The notes: generated by a model from the letters alone, not told the origin. Counted from the stretch's first letter, positions 1 through 9,199 are shown. The stretch is DNA of 64,000 nt from Eikenella glucosivorans (GCF_016025525.2 NZ_JACSGR010000007.1:176679-240678), one strand, 5' to 3'. Translations and numbers: made by a program.

Positions 1-1163
1 TCCAAGCCGGGAACGGGGAACAGGCGCACGGTGAGCGGCTTGTTCAGGCGGAAGGCCATGGTACCGGTATCGCACATGATGGCGGCGATTTTTTCCGCCG
101 GCGTATTGCCGGCAACCGGCACGGTGTCCAAGCCGATACCGCACACGCTGCTGTAGGTGAGCAGCGCGCGGATGTCGAACTGCCCGCGGCGGGTGGCTTC
201 GGCCAGGCCTTCGTCTTCGGTTACCGCCAGCATCAGGCCGGAAAAGCCCACCGCCTGCACGCGCTCCAGCGATTTGAACACGCGGGTGAGCAGTGCGGAG
301 GCCTCCACCGTACCGGCCGCGCCGAAATACGGCACGCGCATCAGCCGATACAGTTCCACCATCGAGGTGCAATCCTTCGACGGCGCCGCCGACGTATCCA
401 TACCGGCATAAGCCCAGCCCGCATCCAAAGGCGTGTCGGCCACACATTGCTGCACACGGTCGATGTGGTATTGCAGCGCCTCCTTCATCGCCAGATAGGC
501 TACCTGAAAATATTCGGCGTGCGCTGCCGGCTGGTTGTTGAGCCCGCGCAGGGCGGCAGCCAGCAAATCCGGCGTTTCCAAACCGAGCACGATGCAGTTG
601 CCTCGCTCCGCGCGGTGATAGCCGGCGGGGAAATACGGAATCAGCGGCCGGCAATTGAAGTTTACCGTGAAATTGAAATTGCCTTCGCCGCGCGGCGTGA
701 TGCGGCCGATTTCCTGCATCGCCGCCACACACAACTCAATGGTTTGCTTGTCTAAAAAACCGTTTTCGTCCACATCCACATTCACGCAGGCATTGCACAA
801 ATCGCCGTAATCCCGAATCAGTTCCGGCAGCAGCGCGATCTCTTGCGCGCCCACTGCCTCGCCGATGGCAAAACGAATGCGCATCGCCTTGCCCACGTTC
901 AGCTCCTGCAAAATCTGCTGAATCTGCGCCAGCCCCTGCTTGGCGCCGCCCACACTCGCGGTATCCAGATATTCGCCGAAGGGGTTCGACACCAGCCGCA
1001 CCGATTGCACAGTATAGCCTGCCCGGGCAAACGATTCGGCCAAACGGTCGCACTGACGCTTAGCCTCAGCCAGCACGCCCGGCCATAAGCTGCTGTCTTT
1101 ATTCAAACTAACAAAAGCGGTAATCGCCCGCACGTGGCAAAGCCCGGTGTTGCGCAAATCCAT
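1..1163 (-). CDS. DUF711 (UPF0210) family protein, 3' end beyond the window
   Basis: Leftward open frame starting at the ATG at 1161-1163 and running off the window edge with 387 codons visible and no stop. It begins MDLRNTGLCHVRAITAF and contains ETPDLLAAALRG and TPLDAGWAYAGMDTSAAPS, which I recognise as the DUF711/UPF0210 family. These are soluble cytoplasmic proteins whose fold resembles glycyl-radical enzymes, and their function is unsettled. A DUS lies in frame and is read as YFQVAYL, so the uptake word is tolerated inside the protein. recO ends 37 bases upstream. The family call is from memory of the sequence pattern. No catalytic role can be assigned. Confidence 0.75.
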   Translation of the reverse strand, partial: MDLRNTGLCHVRAITAFVSLNKDSSLWPGVLAEAKRQCDRLAESFARAGYTVQSVRLVSNPFGEYLDTASVGGAKQGLAQIQQILQELNVGKAMRIRFAIGEAVGAQEIALLPELIRDYGDLCNACVNVDVDENGFLDKQTIELCVAAMQEIGRITPRGEGNFNFTVNFNCRPLIPYFPAGYHRAERGNCIVLGLETPDLLAAALRGLNNQPAAHAEYFQVAYLAMKEALQYHIDRVQQCVADTPLDAGWAYAGMDTSAAPSKDCTSMVELYRLMRVPYFGAAGTVEASALLTRVFKSLERVQAVGFSGLMLAVTEDEGLAEATRRGQFDIRALLTYSSVCGIGLDTVPVAGNTPAEKIAAIMCDTGTMAFRLNKPLTVRLFPVPGL

Positions 1164-1199
1164 TTTATTTGTTCCCGACGTGTTGTGTGGGCGCTAAGG

Positions 1200-1940
1200 C
1201 TACCTGAAAGCCTGTATCTGCTGCAACACCTGGCGCGACTTAATCCCCTCCGGCAGGCGGAAATCCAGCAGCAGTCGGGTAATCTGCCGCGCCTGTTGCA
1301 AGGCGGCGGCATCGGCAAACTCGCCGCTGTGCAACTGCATCAGTACTTCGCCGCCCACCGCCACGCCGGCCTGAATTTCATGTGGCGGCAAGGCTCGGCG
1401 CTGCTCCAGCGGCAGCACGGCGTGTTCGGGGCGTAGCCAGTATTGCCGCCCGACTTCCACCGGGTTGCCGTCGCCGTCGTGCCGCAAATCGGGCGCATAG
1501 CCAGACAGGGTGAGCAGTGCCCACTCAAAGCGGCGCAGCGCGGCGGTGTGGTTCGGCTCGGTGCACAAGGCGCGCATCACCTGCCGCAAAGCCTCATACA
1601 GCGCGGGCTGCGGGTCTTCGCGCGCGGTGAGCTTCTGCACCAGCTCGTTCACATACAGCCCGCCAAACAGCGCCCTGCCCTGCGGCTGCGGCCAGCCGCC
1701 CAGCCACTCGGCGCGGTGCAGCGTTTTCAACTCTTCCCGACCATACCAGGCCACCTGTACCGGCACAAACGGCACCAACACGCCGCGCAGCTCGCTCTGC
1801 CGCTTGCGCGCGCTGCGCGCCACCACCGCCACCCGCCCGTAGTCGCGGCTGAACAGCTCCGCCAGCAGGCTGGTTTCGCGCCACGGCGTGGCCGACAGCA
1901 GAAAGGCCGGCTGGGAATCGATGCGGTTGGGCTGTTTCAT
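1200..1940 (-). CDS. recO: DNA repair protein RecO
   Basis: Predicted recombination mediator that, with RecR, loads RecA on SSB-coated single strands. The 246-residue protein has the N-terminal OB-fold pattern (LLSATPWRETSLLAELFSRD, then GRVAVVARSARK) and the helical C-terminal half with LLTLSGYAPDL, both typical of proteobacterial RecO. The frame stays open to a TTG at 1952, but the ATG at 1938-1940 gives the usual N-terminus (MKQPNRIDSQPAF). The stop codon TAG is part of a DUS: the protein ends Q-A-F-R-stop on that word. Length is normal for the family. Confidence 0.92.
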   Translation of the reverse strand: MKQPNRIDSQPAFLLSATPWRETSLLAELFSRDYGRVAVVARSARKRQSELRGVLVPFVPVQVAWYGREELKTLHRAEWLGGWPQPQGRALFGGLYVNELVQKLTAREDPQPALYEALRQVMRALCTEPNHTAALRRFEWALLTLSGYAPDLRHDGDGNPVEVGRQYWLRPEHAVLPLEQRRALPPHEIQAGVAVGGEVLMQLHSGEFADAAALQQARQITRLLLDFRLPEGIKSRQVLQQIQAFR

Positions 1941-1952
1941 TTGGGGTATCAA

Positions 1953-2199
1953 AAGGATAAACAGAAGCCGACCTGTGATCCGGCCGGCATTTCGGCTCCG
2001 CGGAAACTCGGTTTTCTATTGGAAACCTTGGCTTTCACTGCATTGAAGCTGAAGTTTTAATGAGATTCGCTCCGCTCATTTTAACTTCGTGCAAGCTCAC
2101 GCTTTCAGGTAGCCTTTATGGGCATTGAATACGGCGGCAGCGGTTTGATTGCAAATGCTTTACTGGTTTTCAGGTAGCCTGAAATCGGTTTGGCTGCGC
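1953..2199. repeat. intergenic region with two DUS and a DUS-linked repeat
   Basis: No gene seen. It holds two DUS in the TTCAGGTAGCCT orientation (near 2104-2115 and 2169-2180). Read leftward, the first is followed by the dispersed sequence starting GCGTGAGCTTGCACGAAG, which is also found next to DUS at 3258, 5423, 6522 and 54803. Confidence 0.6.
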
Positions 2200-3183
2200 C
2201 TAACGGCGCCGCCCGTTGCCCGGCAGCGGCATATCCGCCCACTTCACCACTGCGGCCACTTCCGCCGCATTCAATTCGTAAAACTGCCCGCGTTTCAAAC
2301 GGTTGGGTAAAGCAATCGGCCCGAAGCCGGTGCGCACCAGGCGGCTCACCGTGAGGCCGAAATGCTCGAAAATGCGGCGCACTTCGCGGTTGCGCCCCTC
2401 TTTGAGCACCACATTATACCATTTGTTCGCGCCCTCCCCGCCCTGGCTATGGATGCGCTCCACCTGCGCCAATCCATCTTCCAGCATCACGCCTTCGCCG
2501 GTGAGCTGACGCATCTGTTCGATTCCCAACTCGCCCAGTACGCGCACCGCATATTCGCGCTCCACCTCAAAGCTCGGGTGGGCGAAACGGTTGGCCAGCT
2601 CGCCGGAAGTGGTGAGGATCAACAGGCCGCTGGTATTGATGTCCAGGCGGCCGATGGCCACCCAGCGGCTGCTCGCCGCCTGCGGCAGACGGTCGAAAAT
2701 GCTCACGCGCCCCTGCGGGTCGTCGCGCGATACGATCTCACCTTCCTGCTTGTAATACAAGATGATACGCGGCAACCTATCTGGCCATTTCAGCTTCACC
2801 ACGCTGCCTTTCACCAGCACTTGGTCTTCCGGCTGCACCTTGTCGCCCAGTTGCGCCGGCTTGCCGTTTACCGTTACCCAGCCGTTTTGAATCCACTCCT
2901 CCATCTCGCGGCGCGAGCCCACGCCTGAAGCGGCCAGCGCCTTTTGCAGGCGCACCGGCTCGATGCCACCCAAATCCGAACGCTGCTCCTGCAACTGGCG
3001 TACGCGGCTCTGCACCTTCTGGTTGGCCGGGCGCACAGCCAGCTTTTTCGCCCGCGCCACGCGCGTTTTCGGCGCAGAGGGCGTGCTGGCCGCTTTATCA
3101 CGCGCCTGCCGCTTGGGGCTACCTGAAATTTTTTCATCGGCACGGCGGCTGCCGGGCTTGTTGGAGGAATGTTGTTTTTTCAT
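2200..3183 (-). CDS. rluB: 23S rRNA pseudouridine synthase, RluB family
   Basis: Makes a pseudouridine in helix 89 of 23S rRNA (position 2605 in E. coli). Residues 1-75 form a basic, low-complexity tail. An S4 RNA-binding domain follows at about 78-125 (VRLQKALAASGVGSRREME), then the catalytic domain with GRLDINTSGLL at 179-189, where Asp181 is the expected catalytic residue. A DUS is read in frame as KISGSPK near residue 20. The 327-residue length fits RluB better than RluE or RluF. Start ATG at 3181-3183 is preceded by a purine-rich stretch. Confidence 0.9.
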   Translation of the reverse strand: MKKQHSSNKPGSRRADEKISGSPKRQARDKAASTPSAPKTRVARAKKLAVRPANQKVQSRVRQLQEQRSDLGGIEPVRLQKALAASGVGSRREMEEWIQNGWVTVNGKPAQLGDKVQPEDQVLVKGSVVKLKWPDRLPRIILYYKQEGEIVSRDDPQGRVSIFDRLPQAASSRWVAIGRLDINTSGLLILTTSGELANRFAHPSFEVEREYAVRVLGELGIEQMRQLTGEGVMLEDGLAQVERIHSQGGEGANKWYNVVLKEGRNREVRRIFEHFGLTVSRLVRTGFGPIALPNRLKRGQFYELNAAEVAAVVKWADMPLPGNGRRR

Positions 3184-3758
3184 TGGGTTATCCTAACTCG
3201 TGATGTTGATCGACGGTTCTTCTGCGGCACGGGGCGGCAGGGTTCCTGTGAAAAAGGCTACCTGAAAGCGTGAGCTTACACGGTGGTCATATGAGCGGAG
3301 TGAATTTCGCTAAACCATATTTCGGCAAAACCATAGCGGAATTTTTATGCGGCTTAAGCGGCAAGCTGATAGGCAATGGAAACAGCATTTCTCAGTAGCT
3401 GCAAAGCGGCAGTTTACGTTTGCGGCACAATGTGCCGTAGATTGGCGCTTTTGCGGATTACTCTACAAACGGCTCAATTCGGCTGACGCTGAAGTTTCAG
3501 CCGCCTTAAAGCTGCATGCTATTTTTAGCTTCACAGAAACTCCGCTTCCTGCAGGAATGTCGTTTTAGCGAAATTCGCTCTGTTCCTTTTCGGGCAGCCT
3601 CCGATTCGGCAGCCATCTTACTGGAAGCCAAGCAAACAAGCCAACCATCAATTGGCGCAAACCAGAGGCTACCTGAAAACAGAATACGGCGGCATTTCTG
3701 CGCCGCAAAATTTTCAGGTAGCCTGTCATCGCTATTAAAGCCGGCTGCGGGCTGCAAT
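3184..3758. other. 575-base gap: DUS, DUS-linked repeat, inverted DUS pair
   Basis: No convincing gene; short frames here lack coding character. A DUS at about 3257-3268 is followed by GCGTGAGCTTACACGG, the dispersed DUS-linked repeat. Near 3666-3724 two DUS face each other as an inverted pair, downstream of the leftward helicase gene, and probably act as its terminator. The stretch between (3340-3600) is A+T-richer and contains fragments such as GCGAAATTCGCTC that resemble the repeat family. Confidence 0.6.
3666..3724 (-). terminator. inverted DUS pair downstream of the helicase gene
   Basis: AGGCTACCTGAA at 3666-3677 and its complement at 3713-3724 can pair over 12 bases, with a 35-base loop that itself holds a GCGGCATTTCTGCGCCGC hairpin. 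It lies 35 bases past the helicase stop. Inverted DUS pairs are known to act as terminators in Neisseriaceae; terminator function here is inferred. Confidence 0.55.
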
Positions 3759-5057
3759 CTATCCGGCGCGGCGGCCTTGGGCGGCGGGTTTGCGCTCTTT
3801 GCCGCGCGGGCTGCCGGCGGGGCGGCCGTAGGATTTGCCGCTGCCGTTGGGCCGGCGGCCGCCTTTGGGCTTCCAGCCGCCGCCTTTGGCTTTGCGCGGG
3901 GCTTTGCTGCGCTTACGGGTGGGCTCCATGCCTTCGATGGCAAATTCGGGCAGCTTGCGGCCAAGGTATTTTTCGATTTTGTGCACAGCCATGTATTCGT
4001 TCACTTCGGCGAAGGTGAGGGCGAGCCCGTGGCGGCCGGCGCGGCCGGTGCGGCCGATGCGGTGCACGTAGTCTTCGGCCTGCTTGGGCAGGTCGTAGTT
4101 GATCACGTGGGTGATGCTGGGCACGTCGATGCCGCGCGCGGCCACGTCGGTGGCCACCAGCACTTTGATGCGGCCTTTGCGCAAATCCATCAGGGTGCGG
4201 TTGCGCCAGTTTTGCGGCATGTCGCCGTGCAGGCAGTTGGCGGCAAAGCCTTTTTCGTAGAGCTCGTCGGCCAGCTGCTCGCTCATGGCTTTGGTGCTGG
4301 TGAAGATGATGCACTGGTCGATGTTGGTGTCGCGCAGGATGTGGTCGAGCAGGCGGTTTTTATGGTTTTTGTCGTCGCAATACAGCAGCTGCTCGTCGAT
4401 TTTGCCTTGGTTGTCTTCGCGCTCGATTTCGATCACTTCGGGATTCTTGGTGAGCTTGCGGGCAAGTTTGCCCACGGCGCCGTCCCAAGTGGCGGAAAAG
4501 AGCAGGGTTTGGCGGCTTTCGGGCGTGGCGGCCACGATGGTTTCGATGTCGTCGATAAAGCCCATGTCGAGCATGCGGTCGGCTTCGTCGAGCACCAGCA
4601 CTTCGAGGCGATCGAAATCGATGCGGCCGGAGCGCATGTGGTCCATCAGGCGGCCGGGGGTGGCCACCACCAAATCAATCGGCTTGGCCAGCGATTTGAT
4701 TTGGAAGCCGAAAGAGGAGCCGCCCACCAGGGTGACGGTGCGCAGCCATTTCATGTTTTGGGCATAGATTTTGGCGTTTTTCTCCACTTGCGCCGCCAGC
4801 TCGCGCGTGGGCGTGAGCACGAGGATGCGCGGGCCTTTGCCGGGCTTGTCGCTGCGGCGGGTGATGCGCTGCAGGCTAGGCAGCAGGAAGGCGGCGGTTT
4901 TGCCGGAGCCGGTTTGCGCCGAGGCCATGATGTCGCGGCCTTCGACGGCGGCGGGCAGGGCTTGGATTTGGATAGGTGTGGGCTCGGCATAGCCGGCGGA
5001 ACGCAGGGCGGCGAGCAGGTTTTTATCGTGCAGCAGATCGCTGAATTGGATGGTCAT
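3759..5057 (-). CDS. rhlE: DEAD-box ATP-dependent RNA helicase, RhlE-like
   Basis: A 432-residue RNA helicase likely acting in ribosome assembly or mRNA turnover. Seen in order: Q-motif around PTPIQ (27-31), Walker A AQTGSGKT (47-54), PTRELA, TPGRLMDH, DEAD (157-160), SAT (188-190), and HRIGRTGRAGRHG in the C-terminal RecA-like domain. A Lys/Arg/Gly-rich tail (about 375-432) follows, typical of RhlE-type proteins. The frame is open further upstream, but MTIQFSDLL at 5057 is the family N-terminus and has GGA just before it; the upstream 80 codons do not look like protein. Assignment to RhlE rather than another DEAD-box paralogue is moderate. Confidence 0.88.
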   Translation of the reverse strand: MTIQFSDLLHDKNLLAALRSAGYAEPTPIQIQALPAAVEGRDIMASAQTGSGKTAAFLLPSLQRITRRSDKPGKGPRILVLTPTRELAAQVEKNAKIYAQNMKWLRTVTLVGGSSFGFQIKSLAKPIDLVVATPGRLMDHMRSGRIDFDRLEVLVLDEADRMLDMGFIDDIETIVAATPESRQTLLFSATWDGAVGKLARKLTKNPEVIEIEREDNQGKIDEQLLYCDDKNHKNRLLDHILRDTNIDQCIIFTSTKAMSEQLADELYEKGFAANCLHGDMPQNWRNRTLMDLRKGRIKVLVATDVAARGIDVPSITHVINYDLPKQAEDYVHRIGRTGRAGRHGLALTFAEVNEYMAVHKIEKYLGRKLPEFAIEGMEPTRKRSKAPRKAKGGGWKPKGGRRPNGSGKSYGRPAGSPRGKERKPAAQGRRAG

Positions 5058-5571
5058 GTGTTTCCAAAAGGGGCAACAATACTTTCCGCCCGCGAAAACG
5101 GGCAGCCGTGAAGCAAAGGAATGCGCTAACGGGAAACAGCGGGTTCTTTCACTTTCGATACCAGGCGGGATAACGCGGCAGCGGGAGTTCGGGCAACCAC
5201 TATGGAAGTTACGCAAAAGATTGTCGCAAGCATGGCGCTTGGGTGGCATCGGCGACAACCTGCGGAGCAGAGAAGGATTGCGCGCGCAAGGCGGCAAACA
5301 GACGCAGCCGGAAGGCTGGTGGGCTGAAGACGATGGCTTCGAACAAAAAGAGGCGGCATATTAGGCGCTTGCCCGCAAACGGTCAAGCAAAATCTTTGGC
5401 TTTACACGCATATACACTTCAGGCTACCTGAAAGCGTAAGCTTCAACGCAGTTAAAATGATGTCTTGCGAAGCAAGGCAGAATTTCTGCGAAGCTAAAAT
5501 GCACCGGCATCCGTTTGGAGCGCCCCGCCGCTTGGCGATAAAATAGCCTTTTATTTTTCAGGTAGCCTTCC
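5058..5571. other. 514-base gap between divergent genes
   Basis: No gene supported. It must hold the promoters of the leftward helicase and the rightward methyltransferase; I could not pick clear -35/-10 pairs. A DUS at about 5422-5433 begins the longest single copy of the dispersed DUS-linked repeat (through about 5505, ending TTTCTGCGAAGCTAAAATG). A second DUS at about 5558-5569 abuts the methyltransferase start. Confidence 0.55.
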
Positions 5572-6516
5572 ATGAGCGAAATCACCGCCTTCGCCAACCG
5601 CCTCGGCAAAAACGCCAAACACCTCATCAAATGGGCGCGGCGGCATCATATAGAAGCCTGGCGCCTCTACGACCGCGACATCCCGCAATACCCCTTCGCC
5701 ATCGATATTTACGGCGAACACGTTCATTTGCAAGAATACGACACCGGCTGGATCATGCAGGAAGCCGACTACCAAGCCTGGCTCGCCGAAGTGATTGAAG
5801 CCGTGCGCTTCGTCACCGGATTTCCCGCCGAACACATCCACCTCAAACAGCGCAGCCGCCAGCGCGGCAACAGCCAATACGAAAAAACCGGCCGCAGCGG
5901 CGAAGACTTCATCGTGCACGAACACGGCCGCGCCTTCTGGGTAAACCTCGACAAATACCTCGACACCGGCCTCTTCCTCGACCACCGCAACACCCGCGAG
6001 CTCGTAGGCAGCCAAGCTGCCGGCAAACGCTTCCTCAACCTCTTCGCCTACACCGGCAGCTTCAGCGTGTATGCCGCCACCGGCGGCGCAGCCTCCAGCG
6101 AAACCGTCGATCTCTCCAACACCTACCTCGACTGGGCCCGCCGCAATTTCGCGCTCAACCAAATCAACCCCGAACAACACCAAATCATCCGCGCCGACGT
6201 ATTCCAATATCTGCAAAACGCCGCCGCCCAAAGCAAACGCTTCGACCTCATCGTGATGGATCCGCCCAGCTTCTCCAACAGCAAAAAAATGCTCGACATC
6301 CTCGACATCCAGCGCGACCACCCCCGCCTCATCCGCGAAGCCATGCAGCTGCTCGAGCCCGGCGGCACGCTTTATTTCTCCAACAACCTGCGCAGCTTCG
6401 AGCTCGAGCCCGCCCTGGCCGACCGCTACGCCATCGCCGAAATCAGCCGCCAATCCGTGCCCGAAGACTTCCGCAACCGCAAAATCCACCGCTGCTGGCG
6501 CATTCAGCATAAATAA
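5572..6516 (+). CDS. class I SAM-dependent rRNA methyltransferase, RlmK-like
   Basis: A 314-residue methyltransferase matching the C-terminal (RlmK) half of E. coli RlmKL, which makes m7G2069 in 23S rRNA; here it is a separate protein. The SAM-binding motif NLFAYTGSFSVYAA is at about 156-169 and the catalytic DPPSFSN at 230-236. The N-terminal third (LGKNAKHLIKWARRHHIEAWRLYDRDIP) is the RlmK-type RNA-binding extension. The Shine-Dalgarno AGG lies inside a DUS, nine bases before the ATG. Substrate specificity is inferred from similarity; the RlmI family is the alternative. Confidence 0.8.
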   Translation: MSEITAFANRLGKNAKHLIKWARRHHIEAWRLYDRDIPQYPFAIDIYGEHVHLQEYDTGWIMQEADYQAWLAEVIEAVRFVTGFPAEHIHLKQRSRQRGNSQYEKTGRSGEDFIVHEHGRAFWVNLDKYLDTGLFLDHRNTRELVGSQAAGKRFLNLFAYTGSFSVYAATGGAASSETVDLSNTYLDWARRNFALNQINPEQHQIIRADVFQYLQNAAAQSKRFDLIVMDPPSFSNSKKMLDILDIQRDHPRLIREAMQLLEPGGTLYFSNNLRSFELEPALADRYAIAEISRQSVPEDFRNRKIHRCWRIQHK

Positions 6517-6613
6517 CAAAGGCTACCTGAAAGCGTGAGTTTCAGCGGAGTGGAAATGAAGTGAAGCGAATTTCGTTAAAACGTCAGGGCAGCCAAAAGC
6601 AATCAGGCAAAGA

Positions 6614-6649
6614 AAAGGCTACCTGAAAACCATTTTTCAGGTAGCCTTT
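6614..6649 (+). terminator. DUS hairpin after the RlmK-like gene
   Basis: AGGCTACCTGAA (6616-6627) and its complement (6636-6647) form a stem of about 16 bases with a short loop, ending in TTTA. It lies between the rightward methyltransferase and a leftward gene and can serve both. The same hairpin core with the same loop recurs at 7269 and 60118. Confidence 0.7.
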
Positions 6650-6693
6650 ATTGCGCAATCACCGCAGAACCATCTGCACCGCGCCATCCATAC

Positions 6694-7245
6694 CTAATAC
6701 CTTGCATCGGCCGGCACTCTGCTGCGCTGCACAGTTTTGTTCAGCAGCTCAAAGCGTTTCTGCCGCTCCAGCCATTGATACACATAAGTGGTTTTAAACT
6801 GGGTAACCACATCCTCACGCCCGGCTATATCGGCATAATGGCAGTTTTCGGTGATAAACAGGCGGCTGCCGGCCTGATAGTGGAATATGTCCGACTCCTC
6901 CGAGCCGTCTGCCCGATAGCAAGCGTTCAAAGGGTGGTCGGTAGACAAAGGCGTGAGCTCATAGATTTTCCCGCTGCGCGCGTCCACCATTGCACCGTTC
7001 AGACATTGCGTTCCGCAGCCCCACGTCACAGCAACATAGTTCCCAGCAAAGCCGATTTTCCCAGACTGGTAGCCTTCCCTAATCCGCGTGCGCATATCAC
7101 GCCATTGCTGCGTCAGCTGCAAAGGGTGGCGGGTGCCCTGATAGACCGGGCTCGGGTAATCGGCAAACCGATACGCCCGTTCAGCCGGCGCCGATTGAGC
7201 CAAACCGCACGCCAGCGCCAACGATACCGCTAGAAATTTCCGCAT
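6694..7245 (-). CDS. secreted protein of unknown function
   Basis: 183 residues with a clear signal peptide (MRKFLAVSLALACGLAQS, cleavage probably before APAE). The mature part has four Cys in two pairs (GCGTQC and AC...NC), as expected for a disulphide-bonded periplasmic protein. It contains GNYVAVTWGCGTQCLNG and MVDARSGKIYELTPL, a pattern I have seen in small uncharacterised secreted proteins of beta- and gammaproteobacteria but cannot name. The start is chosen at 7245 because of the signal peptide and the AGAAGAGAG ribosome site; the upstream open frame looks non-coding. Confidence 0.7.
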   Translation of the reverse strand: MRKFLAVSLALACGLAQSAPAERAYRFADYPSPVYQGTRHPLQLTQQWRDMRTRIREGYQSGKIGFAGNYVAVTWGCGTQCLNGAMVDARSGKIYELTPLSTDHPLNACYRADGSEESDIFHYQAGSRLFITENCHYADIAGREDVVTQFKTTYVYQWLERQKRFELLNKTVQRSRVPADARY

Positions 7246-7268
7246 TTTCTCTCTTCTTAAGTCTATGC

Positions 7269-7300
7269 AGGCTACCTGAAAACCATTTTTCAGGCAGCCT
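7269..7300 (-). terminator. DUS hairpin with one variant arm
   Basis: AGGCTACCTGAA (7269-7280) faces TTCAGGCAGCCT (7289-7300), so one arm carries the one-base variant described as the Simonsiella-type word. The loop is the same CCAT as at 6616 and 60118. It lies 38 bases past the cyaY stop. Confidence 0.55.
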
Positions 7301-7337
7301 GCCCTGTGCCCGCCGCTTATGCAGCGGCTACCTGAAA

Positions 7338-7658
7338 CTACAACGCCGCAATCTCCACCGCCTGCCCCGCCGCCGCGCCCAGCACATCGTTCAGCACGGC
7401 GAAAAAGCCGCTGCCGTCGCGGGTGGAGCACCATTGCCCCTCGCGCAGGGCGAAGTGGTAACCGCCGCTTTTGGCGGCAATCCACAATTCCTGGTTCGGC
7501 GTGTGGCGGTTTACGATAATCTGTGTGCCGTCATCGGCTTCAATGGTGAGCACGTTGCCATTGTGCTCGCAGTCGAAATCGGCGCCGCACTGGTCAAGCT
7601 GGTCTTCGATGTGGGCAAACAGTTGGTCGGAATAGCGCAAAAATTCGGTTTCGGTCAT
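7338..7658 (-). CDS. cyaY: iron-sulfur cluster assembly protein CyaY (bacterial frataxin)
   Basis: 106-residue frataxin homologue that binds iron and modulates IscS in Fe-S cluster assembly. The N-terminal acidic helix (TETEFLRYSDQLFAHIEDQLD) and the strand GNVLTIEADDGTQIIVNRH are diagnostic, as is QELWIAAKSGGYHF. The start at 7658 gives the standard MTETEF beginning; an in-frame extension to 7745 would run across the divergent lptM promoter. Its position opposite lptM-lysA is the arrangement seen in Pseudomonas and Neisseria. Confidence 0.95.
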   Translation of the reverse strand: MTETEFLRYSDQLFAHIEDQLDQCGADFDCEHNGNVLTIEADDGTQIIVNRHTPNQELWIAAKSGGYHFALREGQWCSTRDGSGFFAVLNDVLGAAAGQAVEIAAL

Positions 7659-7743
7659 GATGGTTTGTGCATGGCGGCGTTTTTGTTTAAGATGCGCCAT
7701 CTTGCCACAGCCGCCTGTTTCAGGCAATTTCGAGTTTCTCATC

Positions 7744-7935
7744 ATGATGCGTACCCTGTTCCCCGCCCTTGCCGCCGCGCTGCTTTTGAGCGCCTGCGGC
7801 TATAAAGGCGACCTCTACCTGCCCAAAGAAGGCGACCGCGCCCGTTTCGCCCCGGTGCAAACCGGCCTGCAATTCGCCCCCATCGCGCCCATGCCCGATG
7901 TGGAACCGCCGCAACCGCTTCCCGCCGCCAAATAA
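7744..7935 (+). CDS. lptM: LptM (YifL-like) lipoprotein
   Basis: A 63-residue lipoprotein. The signal peptide ends in the lipobox LLSAC, with the lipidated Cys followed by GYKGDLYLP, the signature of the LptM/YifL family that helps LptDE mature in the outer membrane. The tail is Pro-rich. Two ATGs overlap (7744 and 7747); either fits. The stop is two bases before lysA, so the two genes are co-transcribed. Confidence 0.88.
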   Translation: MMRTLFPALAAALLLSACGYKGDLYLPKEGDRARFAPVQTGLQFAPIAPMPDVEPPQPLPAAK

Positions 7936-7937
7936 CC

Positions 7938-9158
7938 ATGTCTTTATATTGCGAAAACGTTTCCCTCGATGCGCTGGCCGAGCAGTTCGGCACGCCGCTG
8001 TATGTGTATAGCCAGGCCGCGCTCACCGAAGCCTACCAAAGCTACACCGCCGCCTTCTCCGAGCTGAACCCCCTGCTGTGCTACGCCGTAAAGGCCAACG
8101 GCAACCTGAGCATCCTGCGCCATTTTGCCCGCTTGGGCAGCGGCTTCGATATCGTGTCCGGTGGCGAGCTGGCGCGCGTGCTGGCCGCCGGCGGCCGCGC
8201 CGACAAAACCATTTTCTCCGGCGTGGGCAAAAGCCGCGCCGAGATGGAATATGCGCTGCAAGCCGGCATCAAGTGCTTCAACGTGGAAAGCCTGCCCGAG
8301 CTCGACCAGCTCAACGAAGCCGCCGCCGGCCTCGGCATGGTGGCGCCTGTGTCGCTGCGCATCAACCCCGATGTAGACGCGCAAACCCACCCCTATATCT
8401 CCACCGGCCTCAAAGCCAACAAATTCGGCATCGCCATGGAAGACGCCGAAGCCGCCTACCGCCATGCCGCCTCCCTGCCGCACTTGCGCATCACCGGCAT
8501 CGACTGCCATATCGGCTCCCAGCTCACCAACCTCGCCCCGCTGGTGGAAGCCTGCGAACGCATGCTCGCCCTGGCAGACCGCCTCGCCGCGCAAGGCATC
8601 GCTCTGGAACACATTGATTTGGGCGGCGGCATTGGCATCGTGTATCACGACGAAACCGCGCCCGACCTGCCCGCCTACGCCCAAGCCGTGCGCCAACTGC
8701 TCGGCAGCCGCAAACTTTCGCTCATCCTCGAGCCCGGCCGCAGCCTGGTGGGCAACGCCGGCCTGCTGCTCACCCGCGTGGAGCGCGTAAAACGCAACGG
8801 CGACAAGCACTTCGTCATCGCCGACGCCGCCATGAACGACCTGATGCGCCCCGCCCTCTATCAGGCCTACCACCACATCGACAACACCAACCCCGAGCCC
8901 GGCGAGCCCTTTGTGGCCGACATCGTCGGCCCCGTGTGCGAAACCGGCGACTTCCTCGCGCAAAACCGCCGCATCGCCGCCCGGGCCGGCGACCTTTTGG
9001 CGGTGCGCAGCGCCGGCGCCTACGCCGCCAGCATGGCCAGCAACTACAACGCCCGCCCCCGCGCCGCCGAAGTGCTGGTGAACGGCAGCGAATTCCGCCT
9101 CATCCGGGCGCGCGAGCAAATCGCCGATATGCTGGCCGGCGAGCTGGCCTGCCTGTAA
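7938..9158 (+). CDS. lysA: diaminopimelate decarboxylase
   Basis: Last step of lysine synthesis: meso-diaminopimelate to lysine, PLP-dependent. The 406-residue protein has CYAVKAN with the PLP Lys at 52, the HIGSQLTNL motif, GGGIGIVYHDE, and the substrate/PLP motif EPGRSLVGNAG. VCETGDF carries the Cys contributed to the partner active site in the dimer. It follows lptM by two bases. A 12-base stem hairpin 42 bases past the stop is a probable terminator. Confidence 0.97.
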   Translation: MSLYCENVSLDALAEQFGTPLYVYSQAALTEAYQSYTAAFSELNPLLCYAVKANGNLSILRHFARLGSGFDIVSGGELARVLAAGGRADKTIFSGVGKSRAEMEYALQAGIKCFNVESLPELDQLNEAAAGLGMVAPVSLRINPDVDAQTHPYISTGLKANKFGIAMEDAEAAYRHAASLPHLRITGIDCHIGSQLTNLAPLVEACERMLALADRLAAQGIALEHIDLGGGIGIVYHDETAPDLPAYAQAVRQLLGSRKLSLILEPGRSLVGNAGLLLTRVERVKRNGDKHFVIADAAMNDLMRPALYQAYHHIDNTNPEPGEPFVADIVGPVCETGDFLAQNRRIAARAGDLLAVRSAGAYAASMASNYNARPRAAEVLVNGSEFRLIRAREQIADMLAGELACL

Positions 9159-9199
9159 AGCCGAAGCCGCCGCACCTCCCGAGTGGCGCGCAAAACCAG

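Noticed and set aside
3516..5111. 531-codon + strand frame opposite the helicase
   Set aside because: Antisense shadow of a clear DEAD-box gene; Ala/Gly/His/Val-rich with no family features.
5126..5431. Short frames on both strands between the helicase and the RlmK-like gene
   Set aside because: No homology-like motifs, no ribosome sites, and conflicting overlaps; treated as intergenic.
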